Assembly (NCBI RefSeq): GCF_900070365.1 | Contig: NZ_LN850107.1 | Location: forward strand, 3,782,001-3,846,000 | Length of the DNA stretch: 64,000 nucleotides | From: Alloactinosynnema sp. L-07 | GTDB taxonomy: Bacteria > Actinomycetota > Actinomycetes > Mycobacteriales > Pseudonocardiaceae | Direction of reading: 5' to 3' | In this document: in pieces, positions 42,161-52,437 of the stretch | Position numbering within the stretch: position 1 is the stretch's first letter | Layout: every line of letters starts with the position of its first letter | Notes under the pieces: model-generated | Database searches by the model: none | What the model was told of the DNA's origin: nothing | What the model saw: only the letters and a program-made list of their open reading frames with translations | Position numbers and translations under genes: made by a program

Positions 42161-43048
42161 TCAGGCTGGGACAAAGAGGCGAAGCAGGAGCCAGGACACC
42201 ACGGCGGACGGCAACAAGGAGTCCATGCGGTCCATCAGACCGCCATGTCCGGGCAGCAGCGTGCCCATGTCCTTGATGCCCAGATCCCGCTTGATCACCG
42301 ACTCCACCAGGTCGCCCAAGGTGGCGGTGGCGACGATGGCGGCGCCGAACAGCACGCCCTGCCACACCTGCCCGCCGAGCATCAGGTGCACGGTGAGCGC
42401 GCCCGCGGTGATGCCCGCGACCAGCGACCCGCAGAAGCCCTCCCAGGACTTCTTCGGGCTGATCGTCGGCGACATCGGGTGCTTGCCGAACAGCACGCCC
42501 GCGATGTAGCCGCCGGTGTCGGAGCTGACCACGAGGATCATGAAGCACAGCACGCGCGCCGTGCCGTCGGCCGGGACCACCAGCATCGCGGCGAACGAGG
42601 CGAAGAGCGGCACGTAGGCGGCGGTGAACACCGACGCCGTGGTGTCGCGCAGATAGCCATCGACGCCGCCGCGGAAACGCCACAGCAGGCAGGCCAGGAT
42701 CGTCAGGACGAACGCGGTGAGCAGGCCGTCGCGGCCTAGCGGCCACGACAGCCACACCATCGCCTGGCCGCCGATCAACACCGGCCACAGTGCCACGTCC
42801 AGGCCCGCGCCGCGCTTGAGCGCGCCCACCAGTTCCCAGGTGGCCACCGCCACCGCGACCGCGACGATCCCGATGAACACGTGCCGAACGGTGAGCAGGG
42901 CGAGCAGGATCGCTCCGCCCAGCACCACCCCGACGGCGATCGCCGCGGGCAGGTTGCGGCCCGCGCGCGACGCCTTCGTCTCCCCTGTGGTCACCGGGGC
43001 GCTCCCGACAGATTCATGCTCCAGCTCCCCAACGGGCCCGGCCACCAT
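42161..43048 (-). CDS. cdsA: Phosphatidate cytidylyltransferase
   Basis: This 295-residue integral membrane enzyme makes CDP-diacylglycerol from phosphatidate and CTP. ATG 43048 follows AGGAG at 7 bases. About eight hydrophobic helices precede and include the CDP-alcohol signature GDLVESVIKRDLGIKDMGTL followed by LPGHGGLMDRMDSLLPS. The hydrophilic N-terminal 35 residues (VTTGETKASRAGRN) are typical of actinobacterial CdsA. It lies 29 bases downstream of frr in the tsf-pyrH-frr-cdsA order. Confidence 0.95.
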   Translation of the reverse strand: MVAGPVGELEHESVGSAPVTTGETKASRAGRNLPAAIAVGVVLGGAILLALLTVRHVFIGIVAVAVAVATWELVGALKRGAGLDVALWPVLIGGQAMVWLSWPLGRDGLLTAFVLTILACLLWRFRGGVDGYLRDTTASVFTAAYVPLFASFAAMLVVPADGTARVLCFMILVVSSDTGGYIAGVLFGKHPMSPTISPKKSWEGFCGSLVAGITAGALTVHLMLGGQVWQGVLFGAAIVATATLGDLVESVIKRDLGIKDMGTLLPGHGGLMDRMDSLLPSAVVSWLLLRLFVPA

Positions 43049-43077
43049 CGAAGTACTCCTCACGCAGCTGTTCGAGG

Positions 43078-43635
43078 TCAGACCTCGAGCAGCTCCGCTT
43101 CCTTGTGCTTGACCAGTTCGTCGACCTGGCCGACGTACTTGTCGGTGAGGTGCTGCAGTTCCTTCTCCGCGCGCGCGACGTCGTCCTCGCCGGACTCGCC
43201 GTCCTTGACCAGGCGGTCGAGCTCTTCCTTGGCCTTGCGGCGGACGTTGCGGATGGAGATCTTGGCGTCCTCACCCTTGGTCTTGGCGACCTTGACCATC
43301 TCCCGGCGGCGCTCCTCGGAGAGCTGCGGGATGGAGATGCGGATGATCGTGCCGTCGTTGCTCGGGTTCACCCCGAGGTCGGAGTCGCGGATCGCCTTCT
43401 CGATGGCGTTGAGCTGGCTGACGTCGTAGGGCTTGACGACCGCCAGCCGCGCCTCGGGGATCGCCACGCTCGCCAGCTGGTTGAGCGGGGTCATCGACCC
43501 GTAGTACTCGATGTGGATCCGGGCGAACATCGCGGGGGTGGCGCGACCGGTGCGGACGGAGTTCATGTCCTCCTTGGCCACCGACACCGCTTTTTCCATC
43601 TTTTCCTCGGCGTCGAGGAGTGTCTCGTCGATCAA
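43078..43635 (-). CDS. frr: Ribosome recycling factor
   Basis: This 185-residue protein has the exact family length. It splits post-termination ribosomes together with EF-G. Characteristic segments are [54 protein letters not shown], and [24 protein letters not shown] near the end. It lies between pyrH (34 bases upstream) and cdsA in the universally conserved order. Confidence 0.98.
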   Translation of the reverse strand: MIDETLLDAEEKMEKAVSVAKEDMNSVRTGRATPAMFARIHIEYYGSMTPLNQLASVAIPEARLAVVKPYDVSQLNAIEKAIRDSDLGVNPSNDGTIIRISIPQLSEERRREMVKVAKTKGEDAKISIRNVRRKAKEELDRLVKDGESGEDDVARAEKELQHLTDKYVGQVDELVKHKEAELLEV

Positions 43636-43669
43636 GGGGGTGCTCCTTATAAGCAGTGGGTCACGCTGG

Positions 43670-44395
43670 TCAGTTAGTCGGCGTACTGACTAGCGTGCCG
43701 ATCCTCTCACCACGCACCGCGCGCGCGATGTTCCCCTCCGTCAGAAGGTTGAACACGATGATCGGCATGTTGTTGTCCATGCAGAGGCTGAACGCCGTCG
43801 CGTCGGCCACCTTGAGGCCGCGTTCGAGCACCTCGCGGTGGGTGATGTCGGTGAACATCTTCGCGTTCGGATCGAGCTTGGGGTCGGCGTCGTAGACCCC
43901 GTCGACCGCCTTGGCCATCAGCACCACGTCGCAGCCGATCTCCAGCGCGCGCTGCGCGGCGGCGGTGTCGGTCGAGAAATAGGGCATGCCGACGCCGCAG
44001 CCGAAGATGACCACACGGCCCTTCTCCAGGTGCCGCTCGGCGCGGCGCGGGATGTAGGGCTCGGCGACTTGGCCCATTGTGATGGCCGTCTGCACCCGTG
44101 TGTCGATGCCTTCCTTCTCCAGGAAGTCCTGGAGGGCAAGGCAGTTCATCACCGTGCCGAGCATGGCCATGTAGTCGGCGCGGTCGCGGTCCATGCCGCG
44201 CTGGCTGAGCTCGGCGCCGCGGAAGAAGTTGCCGCCACCGATGACGATCGAGGTCTGCACCCCGCCGCGCACGATGTCGGCGATCTGCCGGGCAACGGCA
44301 TAGACGACGTTGGGGTCGACCCCGACCTCGCCGCCGCCGAACATCTCGCCGCCGAGTTTGAGCAGTACCCGGCGGAAGCTGCCGTTCTGCGTCAC
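43670..44395 (-). CDS. pyrH: UMP kinase
   Basis: This 241-residue hexameric kinase of pyrimidine synthesis (UMP to UDP) belongs to the amino-acid kinase fold. Visible are [45 protein letters not shown] and [24 protein letters not shown] 44395 follows GGAGGG. A terminator-like hairpin separates it from tsf upstream, so it may have its own promoter in the 86-base gap. Confidence 0.98.
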   Translation of the reverse strand: MTQNGSFRRVLLKLGGEMFGGGEVGVDPNVVYAVARQIADIVRGGVQTSIVIGGGNFFRGAELSQRGMDRDRADYMAMLGTVMNCLALQDFLEKEGIDTRVQTAITMGQVAEPYIPRRAERHLEKGRVVIFGCGVGMPYFSTDTAAAQRALEIGCDVVLMAKAVDGVYDADPKLDPNAKMFTDITHREVLERGLKVADATAFSLCMDNNMPIIVFNLLTEGNIARAVRGERIGTLVSTPTN

Positions 44396-44415
44396 GTAGA
44401 CACCCTCCTCGTGAC

Positions 44416-44452
44416 TATGCCCCGCCCCCGGGAACTCCGGGGACGGGGCATA
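44416..44452 (-). terminator. Hairpin terminator after tsf
   Basis: A 9-bp outer stem (44416-44424 with 44444-44452) and a 6-bp inner stem (44426-44431 with 44437-44442), with one mismatch between them, lie 30 bases past the tsf stop on the minus strand. No strong T-run follows; it probably attenuates transcription into pyrH. Confidence 0.65.
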
Positions 44453-44481
44453 ACCCTAGTCACTTAATCGCTTTGCGCAGG

Positions 44482-45297
44482 TCAGGCCTGGCCGACCTCG
44501 AAGCGGGCGAACCGGGTGACGGTGACACCGGCCTCGTCCAGCACGGCCTTGACCGACTTCTTGGAGTCGACGACCGAGGACTGCTCGATCAGCACGACGT
44601 CCTTGTAGAAGCCGTTGACGCGACCCTCGACGATCTTGGGCAGCGCCGCCTCCGGCTTGCCCTCCTCGCGCGCGGTCTCCTCGGCGATGCGGCGCTCGGT
44701 GGCCACGACGTCGGCCGGGACCTCGTCGCGGGTGACGTAGCGCGGCTTCATGGCGGCGATCTGCATGGCGACCGCGCGGGCCACCTCCTCGCCGTCGCCG
44801 GTGAACTCGACCAGGACGCCAACGGCGGGCGGCAGGTCGGAGGCGCGGCGGTGCAGGTAGGTGGCGGCGGTGCCCTCGAAGACGACGACCCGGCGCAGTT
44901 CGAGCTTCTCGCCGATCTTGGCGGAGAGGTTGTGCACGGCCTCGCCGACGGTGGAGCCGTCGAGGTCGGCGGCCTTGAGCAGCTCGACGTCGGTGGCCTT
45001 GGCGGCCTTGGCGACGGCGACGATCTTGTCGGCCAGTTCCTGGAACTCGGCGTTCTTGGCGACGAAGTCGGTCTCGCAGTTGAGCTCGACCATGACGCCG
45101 CCGTCAGCGGCGACCAAGCCCTGGGCGGTGGAGCGCTCGGCGCGCTTGCCCACGTCCTTGGCACCCTTGATGCGCAGGATCTCAACGGCCTTCTCGAAGT
45201 CGCCGTCGGTCTCGGTCAGCGCCTTCTTGCAGTCCATCATTCCGGCGCCGGTCAGGTCCCGGAGCTTCTTGACGTCGGCCGCGGTGAAGTTCGACAT
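44482..45297 (-). CDS. tsf: Elongation factor Ts
   Basis: This 271-residue nucleotide exchange factor serves EF-Tu. The UBA-like N-terminus with [20 protein letters not shown] is followed by [13 protein letters not shown], the core motif [13 protein letters not shown] (TDFV contacts EF-Tu), [14 protein letters not shown] and the C-terminal [12 protein letters not shown]. The length fits the actinobacterial type. It lies downstream of rpsB, with a strong hairpin in the 100-base gap. Confidence 0.98.
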   Translation of the reverse strand: MSNFTAADVKKLRDLTGAGMMDCKKALTETDGDFEKAVEILRIKGAKDVGKRAERSTAQGLVAADGGVMVELNCETDFVAKNAEFQELADKIVAVAKAAKATDVELLKAADLDGSTVGEAVHNLSAKIGEKLELRRVVVFEGTAATYLHRRASDLPPAVGVLVEFTGDGEEVARAVAMQIAAMKPRYVTRDEVPADVVATERRIAEETAREEGKPEAALPKIVEGRVNGFYKDVVLIEQSSVVDSKKSVKAVLDEAGVTVTRFARFEVGQA

Positions 45298-45353
45298 CGT
45301 GCGTTTTCCGTCCTTCTTCGGTTACGCGCGTTCTGCGGTGTTTGTGGCACGAC

Positions 45354-45383
45354 GCCCGCCCGGACGGTGAGGTCCGGGCGGGC
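45354..45383 (-). terminator. 12-bp GC hairpin between rpsB and tsf
   Basis: GCCCGCCCGGAC (45354-45365) pairs perfectly with GTCCGGGCGGGC (45372-45383) across a 6-base loop, 15 bases after the rpsB stop. It is a partial terminator or processing site that could set the S2:EF-Ts ratio. Confidence 0.7.
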
Positions 45384-45397
45384 ACCGTGAGCCGAGA

Positions 45398-46270
45398 TCA
45401 GGACTCGGTCGGGGTCTCGGTCACGGCCTCGGCTTCGACCGCGACGGCGGGCTCGCCGTCAGCGGGGGCGGAGGCGGGGGCGGCCGCGGGGGTCTCCGCA
45501 CCGGCGAGCAGCTCCTGCTCCCACTCGGCCAGCGGCTCGCTGCCCGCGCCCACCTCGGGCTTGTCCGACCCGTTGCGCGCACCGGAGCGCGCGATGAGCC
45601 CGGCGGCGGCGGCCTCGGCCACCACCTTGGTCAGCAGCGCGGCGGAGCGGATCGCGTCGTCGTTGCCCGGGATCGGGTAGTCGACCTCGTCCGGGTCACA
45701 GTTGGTGTCGAGGATCGCCACGATCGGAATGTTCAGCTTGCGCGCCTCGCCGACGGCGATGTGCTCCTTCTTGGTGTCCACGATCCAGATGGCGCTGGGA
45801 ACGCGCGCCATGTCGCGGATACCGCCGAGGGTGCGCTCCAGCTTGTCCTTCTCGCGGGTCAGCATCAGGATCTCTTTCTTGGTGAGACCCTGGAAGCCAC
45901 CGGTCTGCTCCATCGACTCCAGCTCCTTGAGGCGCTGAAGACGCTTGTGCACGGTGGAGAAGTTGGTGAGCATGCCGCCCAGCCAGCGCTGGTTCACGAA
46001 GGGCATGCCGACGCGGAGAGCCTCGTTGGCGATCGCTTCCTGCGCCTGCTTCTTGGTGCCGACGAACAGGATCGAGCCACCGTGCGCGACGGTCTCCTTG
46101 ACGAACTCGTACGCGCGGTCGATGTAGGTCAGCGTCTGCCGCAGGTCGATGATGTAGATACCGTTGCGGTCGGTGAGGATGTAGCGCTTCATCTTCGGGT
46201 TCCAGCGGCGGGTCTGGTGCCCGAAGTGCACGCCGGAATCCAGCAACTGCTTCATGGTGACGACGGCCAT
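45398..46270 (-). CDS. rpsB: 30S ribosomal protein S2 (uS2)
   Basis: The protein has 290 residues. It contains the S2 sequence [66 protein letters not shown] and [20 protein letters not shown] with [15 protein letters not shown] near the end. An Ala/Glu/Pro-rich C-terminal extension of about 50 residues is common in actinobacteria. The start MAVVTMKQ is conventional. The 368-base upstream region is shared with the divergent M23 gene. Confidence 0.98.
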   Translation of the reverse strand: MAVVTMKQLLDSGVHFGHQTRRWNPKMKRYILTDRNGIYIIDLRQTLTYIDRAYEFVKETVAHGGSILFVGTKKQAQEAIANEALRVGMPFVNQRWLGGMLTNFSTVHKRLQRLKELESMEQTGGFQGLTKKEILMLTREKDKLERTLGGIRDMARVPSAIWIVDTKKEHIAVGEARKLNIPIVAILDTNCDPDEVDYPIPGNDDAIRSAALLTKVVAEAAAAGLIARSGARNGSDKPEVGAGSEPLAEWEQELLAGAETPAAAPASAPADGEPAVAVEAEAVTETPTES

Positions 46271-46638
46271 GGCCGGGTTCGCACCTCTTCATTTCGGGCG
46301 CACCCTGGCTGTTGGGCCGGGCACGCGATCTCGGTTGTCGCGACCGGCCATGGTGGCCTGTCGCCCTGGTGCAGTGCGGGCGCCCGAACCCGCTGGTCAA
46401 GAGCCCACCAACGAGACCGCCGAGCACCCAAGATTCGCCACGGCCCGTTCACCGAACAGCCGCGGACGCGCACTGGCACGCGAAGTCACCCCATGTCGCC
46501 ACGGGACGCGGACAGAAGTGTACGCCGCGAGGGCACCGAACCGAGAACCGGAGCCCCGGGTTATCCACATCCCCGAATCCATCCACACCCGCGTGCGGAG
46601 TGGTGGCCACCCGGATCCACTATCGGGAACCTGGACAC
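46271..46638. other. Divergent intergenic region of rpsB and the M23 peptidase gene
   Basis: These 368 bases hold no credible gene and presumably contain the rpsB promoter and leader. TTATCCACA at 46561-46569 equals a DnaA box but is single. No S2-binding leader structure can be recognised by eye. Confidence 0.5.
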
Positions 46639-48171
46639 ATGGCCTCTGACCAGCCCCGACTCCGTCTTCCCACGATCATCGCGCTGCTCGCGCTCGTCTT
46701 GGCGTGGCTCATCCCCAGCCACCCCGCCCAGACCGACCCCGCCCTGGTCGCTCAGCAGGTTCTTGTTCCTTCCCGCCGTGACCCCGACGGCGGCCGGTTC
46801 ACCTGGCCGCTGGGTCCACCGCGCGAGGTCGTGCACCCGTTCCGGGCGCCGCCCCACCCTTACGGCCCAGGCCATCGAGGCGTCGACCTGGCCGGGCCCG
46901 AGGGCGCGCCCGTGTTCGCGGCCGGGGACGGTGTGGTGGTGTTCGCCGGGTGGGTCGTGGATCGGGGTGTTGTCTCCGTCGACCACGATCCCGACCTCCG
47001 CACGACCTACGAGCCCGTCACCCCGACCGTCACGGTGGGCGCCCGGGTGCGGCGCGGCGAGCAGATCGCGGTGCTCGTGGCAGGCCACGGGAACTGCGCG
47101 GACCCCTGTCTGCACTGGGGCCTGCGTCGTGATCCCGACTACCTGGATCCGCTGATGCTGCTGTGCGGCGGGCGAGTGCGCCTGCTGCCCTTAGACCTCG
47201 GCGGCCTCGAGCAGCTTGGCCCGCAGGCGCAGCACCGCTCGGGTGTGCAGCTGGCAGACCCGCGACTCGGTGACGCCGAGGACGCGGCCGATCTCGGCGA
47301 GGGTGAGGTTCTCGAAGTAGTAGAGGGTGACGACCACGCGGTCGCGCTCGGCCAGCCGCCCGATGGCCTCGGCGAGCTGGCGGCGGTTGTCCTGGTCGAC
47401 AAGCAGCGCCACCGGATCCTCGGCGGCCTCGTCCTCCAGCGTGTCGGCCAGCGAGGTCGCGCCCCGCCCGGCGGCGGCCAGTTCGTCGAGTGCGACGACG
47501 CTGGTGAGCTGGAGCTGGGCATAGACGTCGCGCAGTTCGCCGACCGACAGCCCCAGCTCGGCGGCGAGCTCGCCGTCGTTCGGGGTGCGCTGCAGCTTGG
47601 CCCCGAGCCGCTCGATGCCGCGCTCGACCTCCCGGGCCCGGCCGCGCACCGCTCGGGGAACCCAGTCCTGGGCCCGCAGGTCGTCCAGGATGGCGCCGCG
47701 GATGCGCTGCATGGCGTAGGTCTCGAACTTGAGCCCGCGCTCCGGCTCGAACTTCTCGATCGCGTCGACCAGGCCGAAGATGCCGGATTGGATCAGGTCG
47801 GACACGTCGACATGGGCGGGCAACCCAGTGCCGACCCGCCCCGCGACGTACTTGACCAGCGGCGCGTAGTGCAGCACCAGCCGGTCGCGCAGACCGTGCT
47901 CGCGCCGCTCGCCGTAGCGCCGCCACAGCGCGACGATGCCTGCCTCGACATCGTCGGCGGTGCGGTTGTCGCCAGGGAGCACCCCGGAGTTCGCGCCGAC
48001 CCCGAATGGGATGGCGTGGCCGTTCGCGGTGGGTCTGGACTCCGGGGACGGCGCCGCCGGTGTCCGAGATCCAGCCCCGGGTTCACCGGGAACGGGGATG
48101 GGTTCGGTCATGGATCGCCTTCAGCCGTTCGACGGTCACGTGGGTGTAGAGCTGCGTCGTTGAGAGCGTAG
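46639..48171 (+). CDS. M23-type peptidoglycan peptidase whose frame lacks its own stop
   Basis: From ATG 46639 the sequence opens with a signal-anchor helix ([20 protein letters not shown]), then an M23/LytM-like domain. [20 protein letters not shown] is followed by [20 protein letters not shown] (ligands His and Asp), [16 protein letters not shown] and [20 protein letters not shown], the pattern of the Rv2891 family beside rpsB. The family normally ends about here (residue 185, base 47190). The frame instead stays open to 48171, antisense to all of whiG, giving 510 codons. A TAG lies one base out of frame at 47192-47194. Only the first about 185 codons are supported as protein. Confidence 0.7.
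   Translation: MASDQPRLRLPTIIALLALVLAWLIPSHPAQTDPALVAQQVLVPSRRDPDGGRFTWPLGPPREVVHPFRAPPHPYGPGHRGVDLAGPEGAPVFAAGDGVVVFAGWVVDRGVVSVDHDPDLRTTYEPVTPTVTVGARVRRGEQIAVLVAGHGNCADPCLHWGLRRDPDYLDPLMLLCGGRVRLLPLDLGGLEQLGPQAQHRSGVQLADPRLGDAEDAADLGEGEVLEVVEGDDHAVALGQPPDGLGELAAVVLVDKQRHRILGGLVLQRVGQRGRAPPGGGQFVECDDAGELELGIDVAQFADRQPQLGGELAVVRGALQLGPEPLDAALDLPGPAAHRSGNPVLGPQVVQDGAADALHGVGLELEPALRLELLDRVDQAEDAGLDQVGHVDMGGQPSADPPRDVLDQRRVVQHQPVAQTVLAPLAVAPPQRDDACLDIVGGAVVAREHPGVRADPEWDGVAVRGGSGLRGRRRRCPRSSPGFTGNGDGFGHGSPSAVRRSRGCRAASLRA
47191..48111 (-). CDS. whiG: WhiG/FliA-family RNA polymerase sigma factor
   Basis: The protein has 306 residues. Region 2 ([74 protein letters not shown]), region 3 and region 4 ([38 protein letters not shown]) are complete and match the sigma-28/WhiG subgroup (DWVPR box). 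WhiG drives early spore formation genes in streptomycetes and motility-like genes elsewhere. The N-terminal about 50 residues are Pro/Gly-rich and variable. The start lies inside the 3' end of xerC (29-base overlap), so it is translationally coupled. Confidence 0.93.
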   Translation of the reverse strand: MTEPIPVPGEPGAGSRTPAAPSPESRPTANGHAIPFGVGANSGVLPGDNRTADDVEAGIVALWRRYGERREHGLRDRLVLHYAPLVKYVAGRVGTGLPAHVDVSDLIQSGIFGLVDAIEKFEPERGLKFETYAMQRIRGAILDDLRAQDWVPRAVRGRAREVERGIERLGAKLQRTPNDGELAAELGLSVGELRDVYAQLQLTSVVALDELAAAGRGATSLADTLEDEAAEDPVALLVDQDNRRQLAEAIGRLAERDRVVVTLYYFENLTLAEIGRVLGVTESRVCQLHTRAVLRLRAKLLEAAEV

Positions 48172-49108
48172 CGTGACCAAGTAACTCCTGGACGCTACGA
48201 AGGTCAGCACCCCCTTCGAGCAGGTGTGTTGCCGCAGAGTGACGAAGCCCGTGCGGCCCCACATCCGGCGCCCCCGACACCGCCCCGACGGCGTCGTGCA
48301 CGATGCGGCGCACACTCGCAGGTTGGAGCCGTCCCCCGCGAGTACCCAGCCACACTGCCGGCGGGGAATCCTTCCGGGCAAGTGTCAGCCGTCCGTGATC
48401 GAGCCAGTTCCGCATCGCGGCCGCGGCCGGAACCCCGAACGGGACCGACCGTTCCTTGGAACCCTTGCCCATGACCCTCAGTAAGCGCCCGCTCAGGTCG
48501 ATGTCGTCGACGTCGAGCCCGCACAGCTCGGACACCCGGATCCCCGTGGCGTAGAGCAGCTCCAGCAGCGCGTGATCACGCAACGCCACCGGGTCGAGCT
48601 GCTGCGCGCCCGTCTCCGAAACCCGCATCAGCTCGGCGGCCTGGTCCTGCCGCAGCACCGACGGCAACGTCCGATGCCGCACCGGCGACACCAGCCGCGC
48701 CCCAGGATCAACGGCCAAGTGCTCCCGCCGGTACGCCCACGCGGTGAACGTCCGCACCGCCGCCGCCCGCCGAGCCATCGTCGTCCGACTCGCCCCGGCC
48801 GCCAACTGCGCCGCCAGCCACCCCCGCAGCTCAGCCAAGTCCAAGCCGACGTCCCTCAGATTCCCGAGCGCGCCTTGCTCGCCGTCCGCGACAACGAGGG
48901 TGCCGCTCGGCCCTGCTTCCATTCCGAGCACGTGGCCGAGTAGCGATACCGCGTCGCCCAGGTAGGCGCGGACGGTGTGTGGGGACAGGCCGCGTTCAAG
49001 GGCCAGGTGGTGTTCGTAGTCGTCGAGTACCGCTCGTACCGGCGTGGGCAGGGCGGCGCGGATCCCGAGCAGATCGACCCTGCGCGGGCGGCTGGAGGCA
49101 GGCGGCAC
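48083..49108 (-). CDS. xerC: Tyrosine recombinase XerC
   Basis: The protein has about 341 residues from GTG 49108; the start is uncertain because no standard codon with a good ribosome-binding site lies nearer the conserved [20 protein letters not shown]. The SAM-like N-terminal core domain is followed by the catalytic domain. It carries the residues Arg ([13 protein letters not shown]), Lys ([14 protein letters not shown]), HxxR ([20 protein letters not shown]), His ([12 protein letters not shown]) and the Tyr nucleophile in LYTHV. XerC resolves chromosome dimers at dif with XerD. Its place next to whiG and dprA matches the Rv2894c-Rv2896c order, so it is housekeeping, not an element integrase. 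Confidence 0.93.
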   Translation of the reverse strand: MPPASSRPRRVDLLGIRAALPTPVRAVLDDYEHHLALERGLSPHTVRAYLGDAVSLLGHVLGMEAGPSGTLVVADGEQGALGNLRDVGLDLAELRGWLAAQLAAGASRTTMARRAAAVRTFTAWAYRREHLAVDPGARLVSPVRHRTLPSVLRQDQAAELMRVSETGAQQLDPVALRDHALLELLYATGIRVSELCGLDVDDIDLSGRLLRVMGKGSKERSVPFGVPAAAAMRNWLDHGRLTLARKDSPPAVWLGTRGGRLQPASVRRIVHDAVGAVSGAPDVGPHGLRHSAATHLLEGGADLRSVQELLGHATLSTTQLYTHVTVERLKAIHDRTHPRSR

Positions 49109-49235
49109 CCTCCTGACGCTGCGCCATCGGCGGGCTCGGGTCAAGCATCGCCACGCGGTCAAGATCGACGGTGCTGCTTCGTCGTCAAGATCGCGAGGCC
49201 AGGCGGGCGGTCCGGATCGGCGGCATGGGGGGCGA

Positions 49236-50390
49236 TCAGGATCGGGAGCGGTGCCAGCCCTCCTCTCCGCGGACCACCAGTCCCGTCATCTCCAGCTCCG
49301 GGAGAAGCGCCCGCACTCGGGCCAGCGGCACGCCCGAGAGCGCGGCGACTCGCTCTGGGCTCAGGCCGCTGGGGCCCTTGCCGAGCGGCAAGGCCTCGTG
49401 GACGCGGAGGGCTTGGTCGCCGAGTCCGTCGGTCGTTCTCTTGGGTCGGGTTGGTTCCGGCGCGAGGTCCACGCCGACCTGGCCGACCCCTTCGAGGACC
49501 TCCGCCACCGAGCACACCACCGTCGCCGAGCCGGTGCGGAGGAGTTCGTGGCAGCCCAGCGACATCGCCGAGGTGATCGGGCCGGGCACCGCCAGCACCG
49601 TCTTGCCCAGCGCCGCCGCCGTGGAGGCGGTGTTCCGGGCGCCGCTGCGGACGCCTGCCTCGACGACCACGGTGCCCGCGCTCAGCGCGGCGATCAGCCG
49701 ATTCCGTACCAGGAAACGGTGTTTGGCTGGCGGAGTCCCTGGCGGGTACTCGCTGATCACCGCTCCCGTCTCGCCGATGCGGTCGAGCAGGCGCGCGTGG
49801 CTCGCGGGGTAGCGCACGTCGACACCGCACCCGAGGACGGCGATCGTGGTGCCCTCGGCGTTCAGCGCGCCGCGGTGGGCGGCGCCGTCGATGCCGTACG
49901 CGGCACCGGATACGACGGTCATCCCGGCCTCGGCGAGGCCGTAGCCGAACTCGGCGGCCACGTGCTCGCCGTAGCCGGTCGCGGCGCGGGCGCCGATCAC
50001 CGAGACCGATCGTCGCAGGGCCGAGTCGACACCGGTCGGCCCGCGAACCCACAGCGCCAGCGGTGGCGCCGCCCATCTCAAGCCCCGCGCGTGCGCGTTG
50101 CGCAAGGCGAGCAGCGGCCACTCGGGCCACTCTGGGTCTTCCGGTGTCAGCAGTCGCGCCCCGACCGCTTGCGCGGCAGCGAGATCGACGTCGACGAAGT
50201 CGGATTCTCGCCGGGCCGAGGTCTCGTCCATCACCGATCGCGGCGCCTCGCCCGCCCGGACCCGCGCGGCCGCCTCGACCGGACCGCAGACGTCGACCAA
50301 GGCCGCCAGCGCCGGGGCGGGTGGCTCGGCGACACGGAGCAGGTAGGCGCGGGCGCGGCGTGCGGGATCGTCTGTCGCCAAAGGACTCAT
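49236..50390 (-). CDS. dprA: DNA processing protein DprA
   Basis: This 384-residue Rossmann-like protein loads RecA on incoming single-stranded DNA during transformation. An N-terminal helical (SAM/HhH-like) region precedes the DprA fold ([98 protein letters not shown]). A short C-terminal winged helix ([20 protein letters not shown]) follows. It starts 18 bases after the yifB stop; GGAG lies 9 bases before the ATG. Competence is not proven for this group, but the gene is conserved. Confidence 0.95.
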   Translation of the reverse strand: MSPLATDDPARRARAYLLRVAEPPAPALAALVDVCGPVEAAARVRAGEAPRSVMDETSARRESDFVDVDLAAAQAVGARLLTPEDPEWPEWPLLALRNAHARGLRWAAPPLALWVRGPTGVDSALRRSVSVIGARAATGYGEHVAAEFGYGLAEAGMTVVSGAAYGIDGAAHRGALNAEGTTIAVLGCGVDVRYPASHARLLDRIGETGAVISEYPPGTPPAKHRFLVRNRLIAALSAGTVVVEAGVRSGARNTASTAAALGKTVLAVPGPITSAMSLGCHELLRTGSATVVCSVAEVLEGVGQVGVDLAPEPTRPKRTTDGLGDQALRVHEALPLGKGPSGLSPERVAALSGVPLARVRALLPELEMTGLVVRGEEGWHRSRS

Positions 50391-50408
50391 TGATCGGACT
50401 CCAAGCTG

Positions 50409-51926
50409 TCAGGCGGCCGCGCGGCGGTCGCGGAACTCGAGCGCGGCGGCCACGTGGTCGGCGGTGGGGGTGGGCGATTCGGCCAGGTCGGCCAGGGTCC
50501 AGGCGATCCGGAGGCACCGATCCGCTCCGCGCGCGGTCAAGGCGCCGGTCTTGAGGCCGCGGTCGAGCAGCGTGGTCACCTCGCGCGGCAACGCGAACTC
50601 TCGACGCAGAACCGGGCCTGGCGCCTCGGAATTGGTGCGCCAGCCATGACTCGACCACCGCTCGGCCGCCCTCAACCGCGCGGCCTCGACCCGGCCCCGG
50701 ACTTCGCTGGTGGACTCGGCGACGCTGTCCTCTGTTCTGGTCATGACCGTGACCGGGCGGGTGCGCACGCGGATGTCGATCCGGTCGAGCAGCGGACCGG
50801 AAAGCCTTGCCAGATAACGTCTCCTGGCATAGGGCGGGCAAACGCAGTCGGCCTCGCGCGGCGGTGCGCACGGGCACGGGTTCGTGGCCAGCACCAGCTG
50901 GAATCCCGCCGGGTAGCGCACGACGCCGTCTCGCCGGGCGAGCCGGATCTCGCCTTCCTCCAGCGCTGTCCGCAGCGCCTCCAGCCGGTCGGACGCGAAC
51001 TCGCAGGCCTCGTCGAGGAACAAGATCCCGCGGTGCGCCTTGCTGATCGCGCCCGGTTTCGCCATGCCGACGCCGCCGCCGACCAAGGCGGGCACCGACG
51101 TGGTGTGGTGTGGGGCGATGAACGGCGGGACCGTGATCAAGGGCGACTCCGCCGCGAGCAGGCCCGCGACCGAGTGGATCGCGGTGACCTCAAGGGCTTG
51201 CTCGGAGGTCAACGCGGGCAGCAGCCCTGGCAGCCGTTTGGCGAGCATCGTCTTGCCGGTGCCTGGCGGGCCCGCCAGCAGCAGGTGATGACCGCCCGCC
51301 GCGGCGACCTCCAGGGCCCATCGCGCCTCCGGTTGTCCGAGCACGTCGGCGAGATCCGGTGGTTCGGCGGGTGGCGTGGCGGTGAGCGTGTCCGGGCGAG
51401 CCAGGATCTCCTCGTCGCCGCGTGCCCAGGCCAGGACGTCGCTCAGGCAGGTCGCGCCGCGCACCTCCATCCCCACGACCAGCGACGCCTCCGCGAGCAC
51501 GGCCGTCGGGACGACCGCGCGACGCAGGCCATGGCGGCGGGCGGCCAGCAGACAAGGCAGCACGCCCTTGACCGTGCGGAGGCGGCCGTCGAGCGCCAGT
51601 TCACCGATCAGGACTGTCGAGGCGACCAGGTCAGGTGGGGCTTTGCGGTCGGCGACGAGGACGGACAGCGCCAAGGCGAGGTCGTAGCCGGACCCGCCTT
51701 TGGGCAGCGCGGCCGGGGACAGCCCGAGGGTGACCATCTGGTCGGGCCATTGCAGGCCGCTGTTGCGCACAGCGGCTCGGACCCGGTCTTTGGCCTCGTT
51801 GAGGGAGGCGTCGGGGAGGCCGACGATCACGGTTTTCGGCTTGCCGCCGCCGATGTCGGCCTCGATCTCGACGGTGATGCCGTCGACGCCGAACAGCGCG
51901 ACGGACCATGTGCGGGCGAGGACCAT
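50409..51926 (-). CDS. YifB/ComM family Mg-chelatase-like AAA ATPase
   Basis: The protein has 505 residues from ATG 51926 (MVLARTWSVALFGVDG). The N-terminal Lon-like ChlI domain (GGGKPKTVIVGLPDASLNEA, SGYDLALALSVLVA) is followed by an AAA+ module with Walker A LLAGPPGTGKTMLAKRLPG, Walker B GILFLDEACEFA and a cysteine cluster NPCPCAPPREADCVCPPY. ComM is a branch-migration helicase that helps integrate transforming DNA. The ATG overlaps the yraN stop by 1 base. The yraN-yifB-dprA order is the standard actinobacterial cluster. Confidence 0.94.
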   Translation of the reverse strand: MVLARTWSVALFGVDGITVEIEADIGGGKPKTVIVGLPDASLNEAKDRVRAAVRNSGLQWPDQMVTLGLSPAALPKGGSGYDLALALSVLVADRKAPPDLVASTVLIGELALDGRLRTVKGVLPCLLAARRHGLRRAVVPTAVLAEASLVVGMEVRGATCLSDVLAWARGDEEILARPDTLTATPPAEPPDLADVLGQPEARWALEVAAAGGHHLLLAGPPGTGKTMLAKRLPGLLPALTSEQALEVTAIHSVAGLLAAESPLITVPPFIAPHHTTSVPALVGGGVGMAKPGAISKAHRGILFLDEACEFASDRLEALRTALEEGEIRLARRDGVVRYPAGFQLVLATNPCPCAPPREADCVCPPYARRRYLARLSGPLLDRIDIRVRTRPVTVMTRTEDSVAESTSEVRGRVEAARLRAAERWSSHGWRTNSEAPGPVLRREFALPREVTTLLDRGLKTGALTARGADRCLRIAWTLADLAESPTPTADHVAAALEFRDRRAAA

Positions 51927-52282
51927 CAGAAGGCCCCGATCAGGTGCTTGACCTGCGCTTCCCCGCCCGGTGGCCACAGCACCGAAACGATGTCGAACCG
52001 GATCGGGCAGTGCCATAGGCGGTAGTGCAGCCGCCATTTGGTGGCCAAGCGGCGGATTCGATCGGCTTTGGCGTCGTCGACGGCCTCGGTCGGAGTGCCG
52101 TACGCGGTGGATGACCTGGTCTTGATCTCACAAATGACGAGTTGGGACCGGTCGGTCGCCACCACGTCGAGTTCGCCGTCGCCGCAGCGCCAGTTGCGGG
52201 CGAGGATCACCAGCCCGGCGCCTTCGAGGTATCGGACCGCGATGTCCTCGCCGAGTCGGCCGAGGCGCAGGTGAGGGGGCAT
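51926..52282 (-). CDS. YraN family (UPF0102) nuclease-like protein
   Basis: The protein has 118 residues. The restriction-endonuclease-like core is visible: RLGRLGEDIAVRYLEGAGL, WRCGDGELDVVATDRSQLVI and CEIKTRSSTAYG (the E/D-x-K active site). The family is widely conserved with little known function, possibly acting on Holliday-like or recombination intermediates. AGGAG precedes the ATG at 52282. It is the first gene of the yraN-yifB-dprA unit. Confidence 0.94.
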   Translation of the reverse strand: MPPHLRLGRLGEDIAVRYLEGAGLVILARNWRCGDGELDVVATDRSQLVICEIKTRSSTAYGTPTEAVDDAKADRIRRLATKWRLHYRLWHCPIRFDIVSVLWPPGGEAQVKHLIGAF

Positions 52283-52437
52283 GGCCGCTCCTGTCGAGTC
52301 GAGTGCTGTCGATCTCGACGTTGCCCGGGAACCGGGCGGTGCGACAGGGGTGTGGTGACCGGCTGTGGATGGTTGCGCGGATGTGGAAAACCCCGGAGAT
52401 GTCGATCTCCGGGGTTATTCGCTGTCGGTGGGGTGTG

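Noticed and set aside
46561..46569. TTATCCACA, a perfect DnaA box
   Set aside because: It is single, with no other boxes, dnaA/dnaN genes or AT-rich unwinding region nearby; the surroundings are the rpsB promoter region.
48083..49108. Tyrosine recombinase as integrase of a mobile element
   Set aside because: Sequence and gene order (whiG, dprA, yifB, yraN) are those of housekeeping XerC; no att repeats or cargo surround it.
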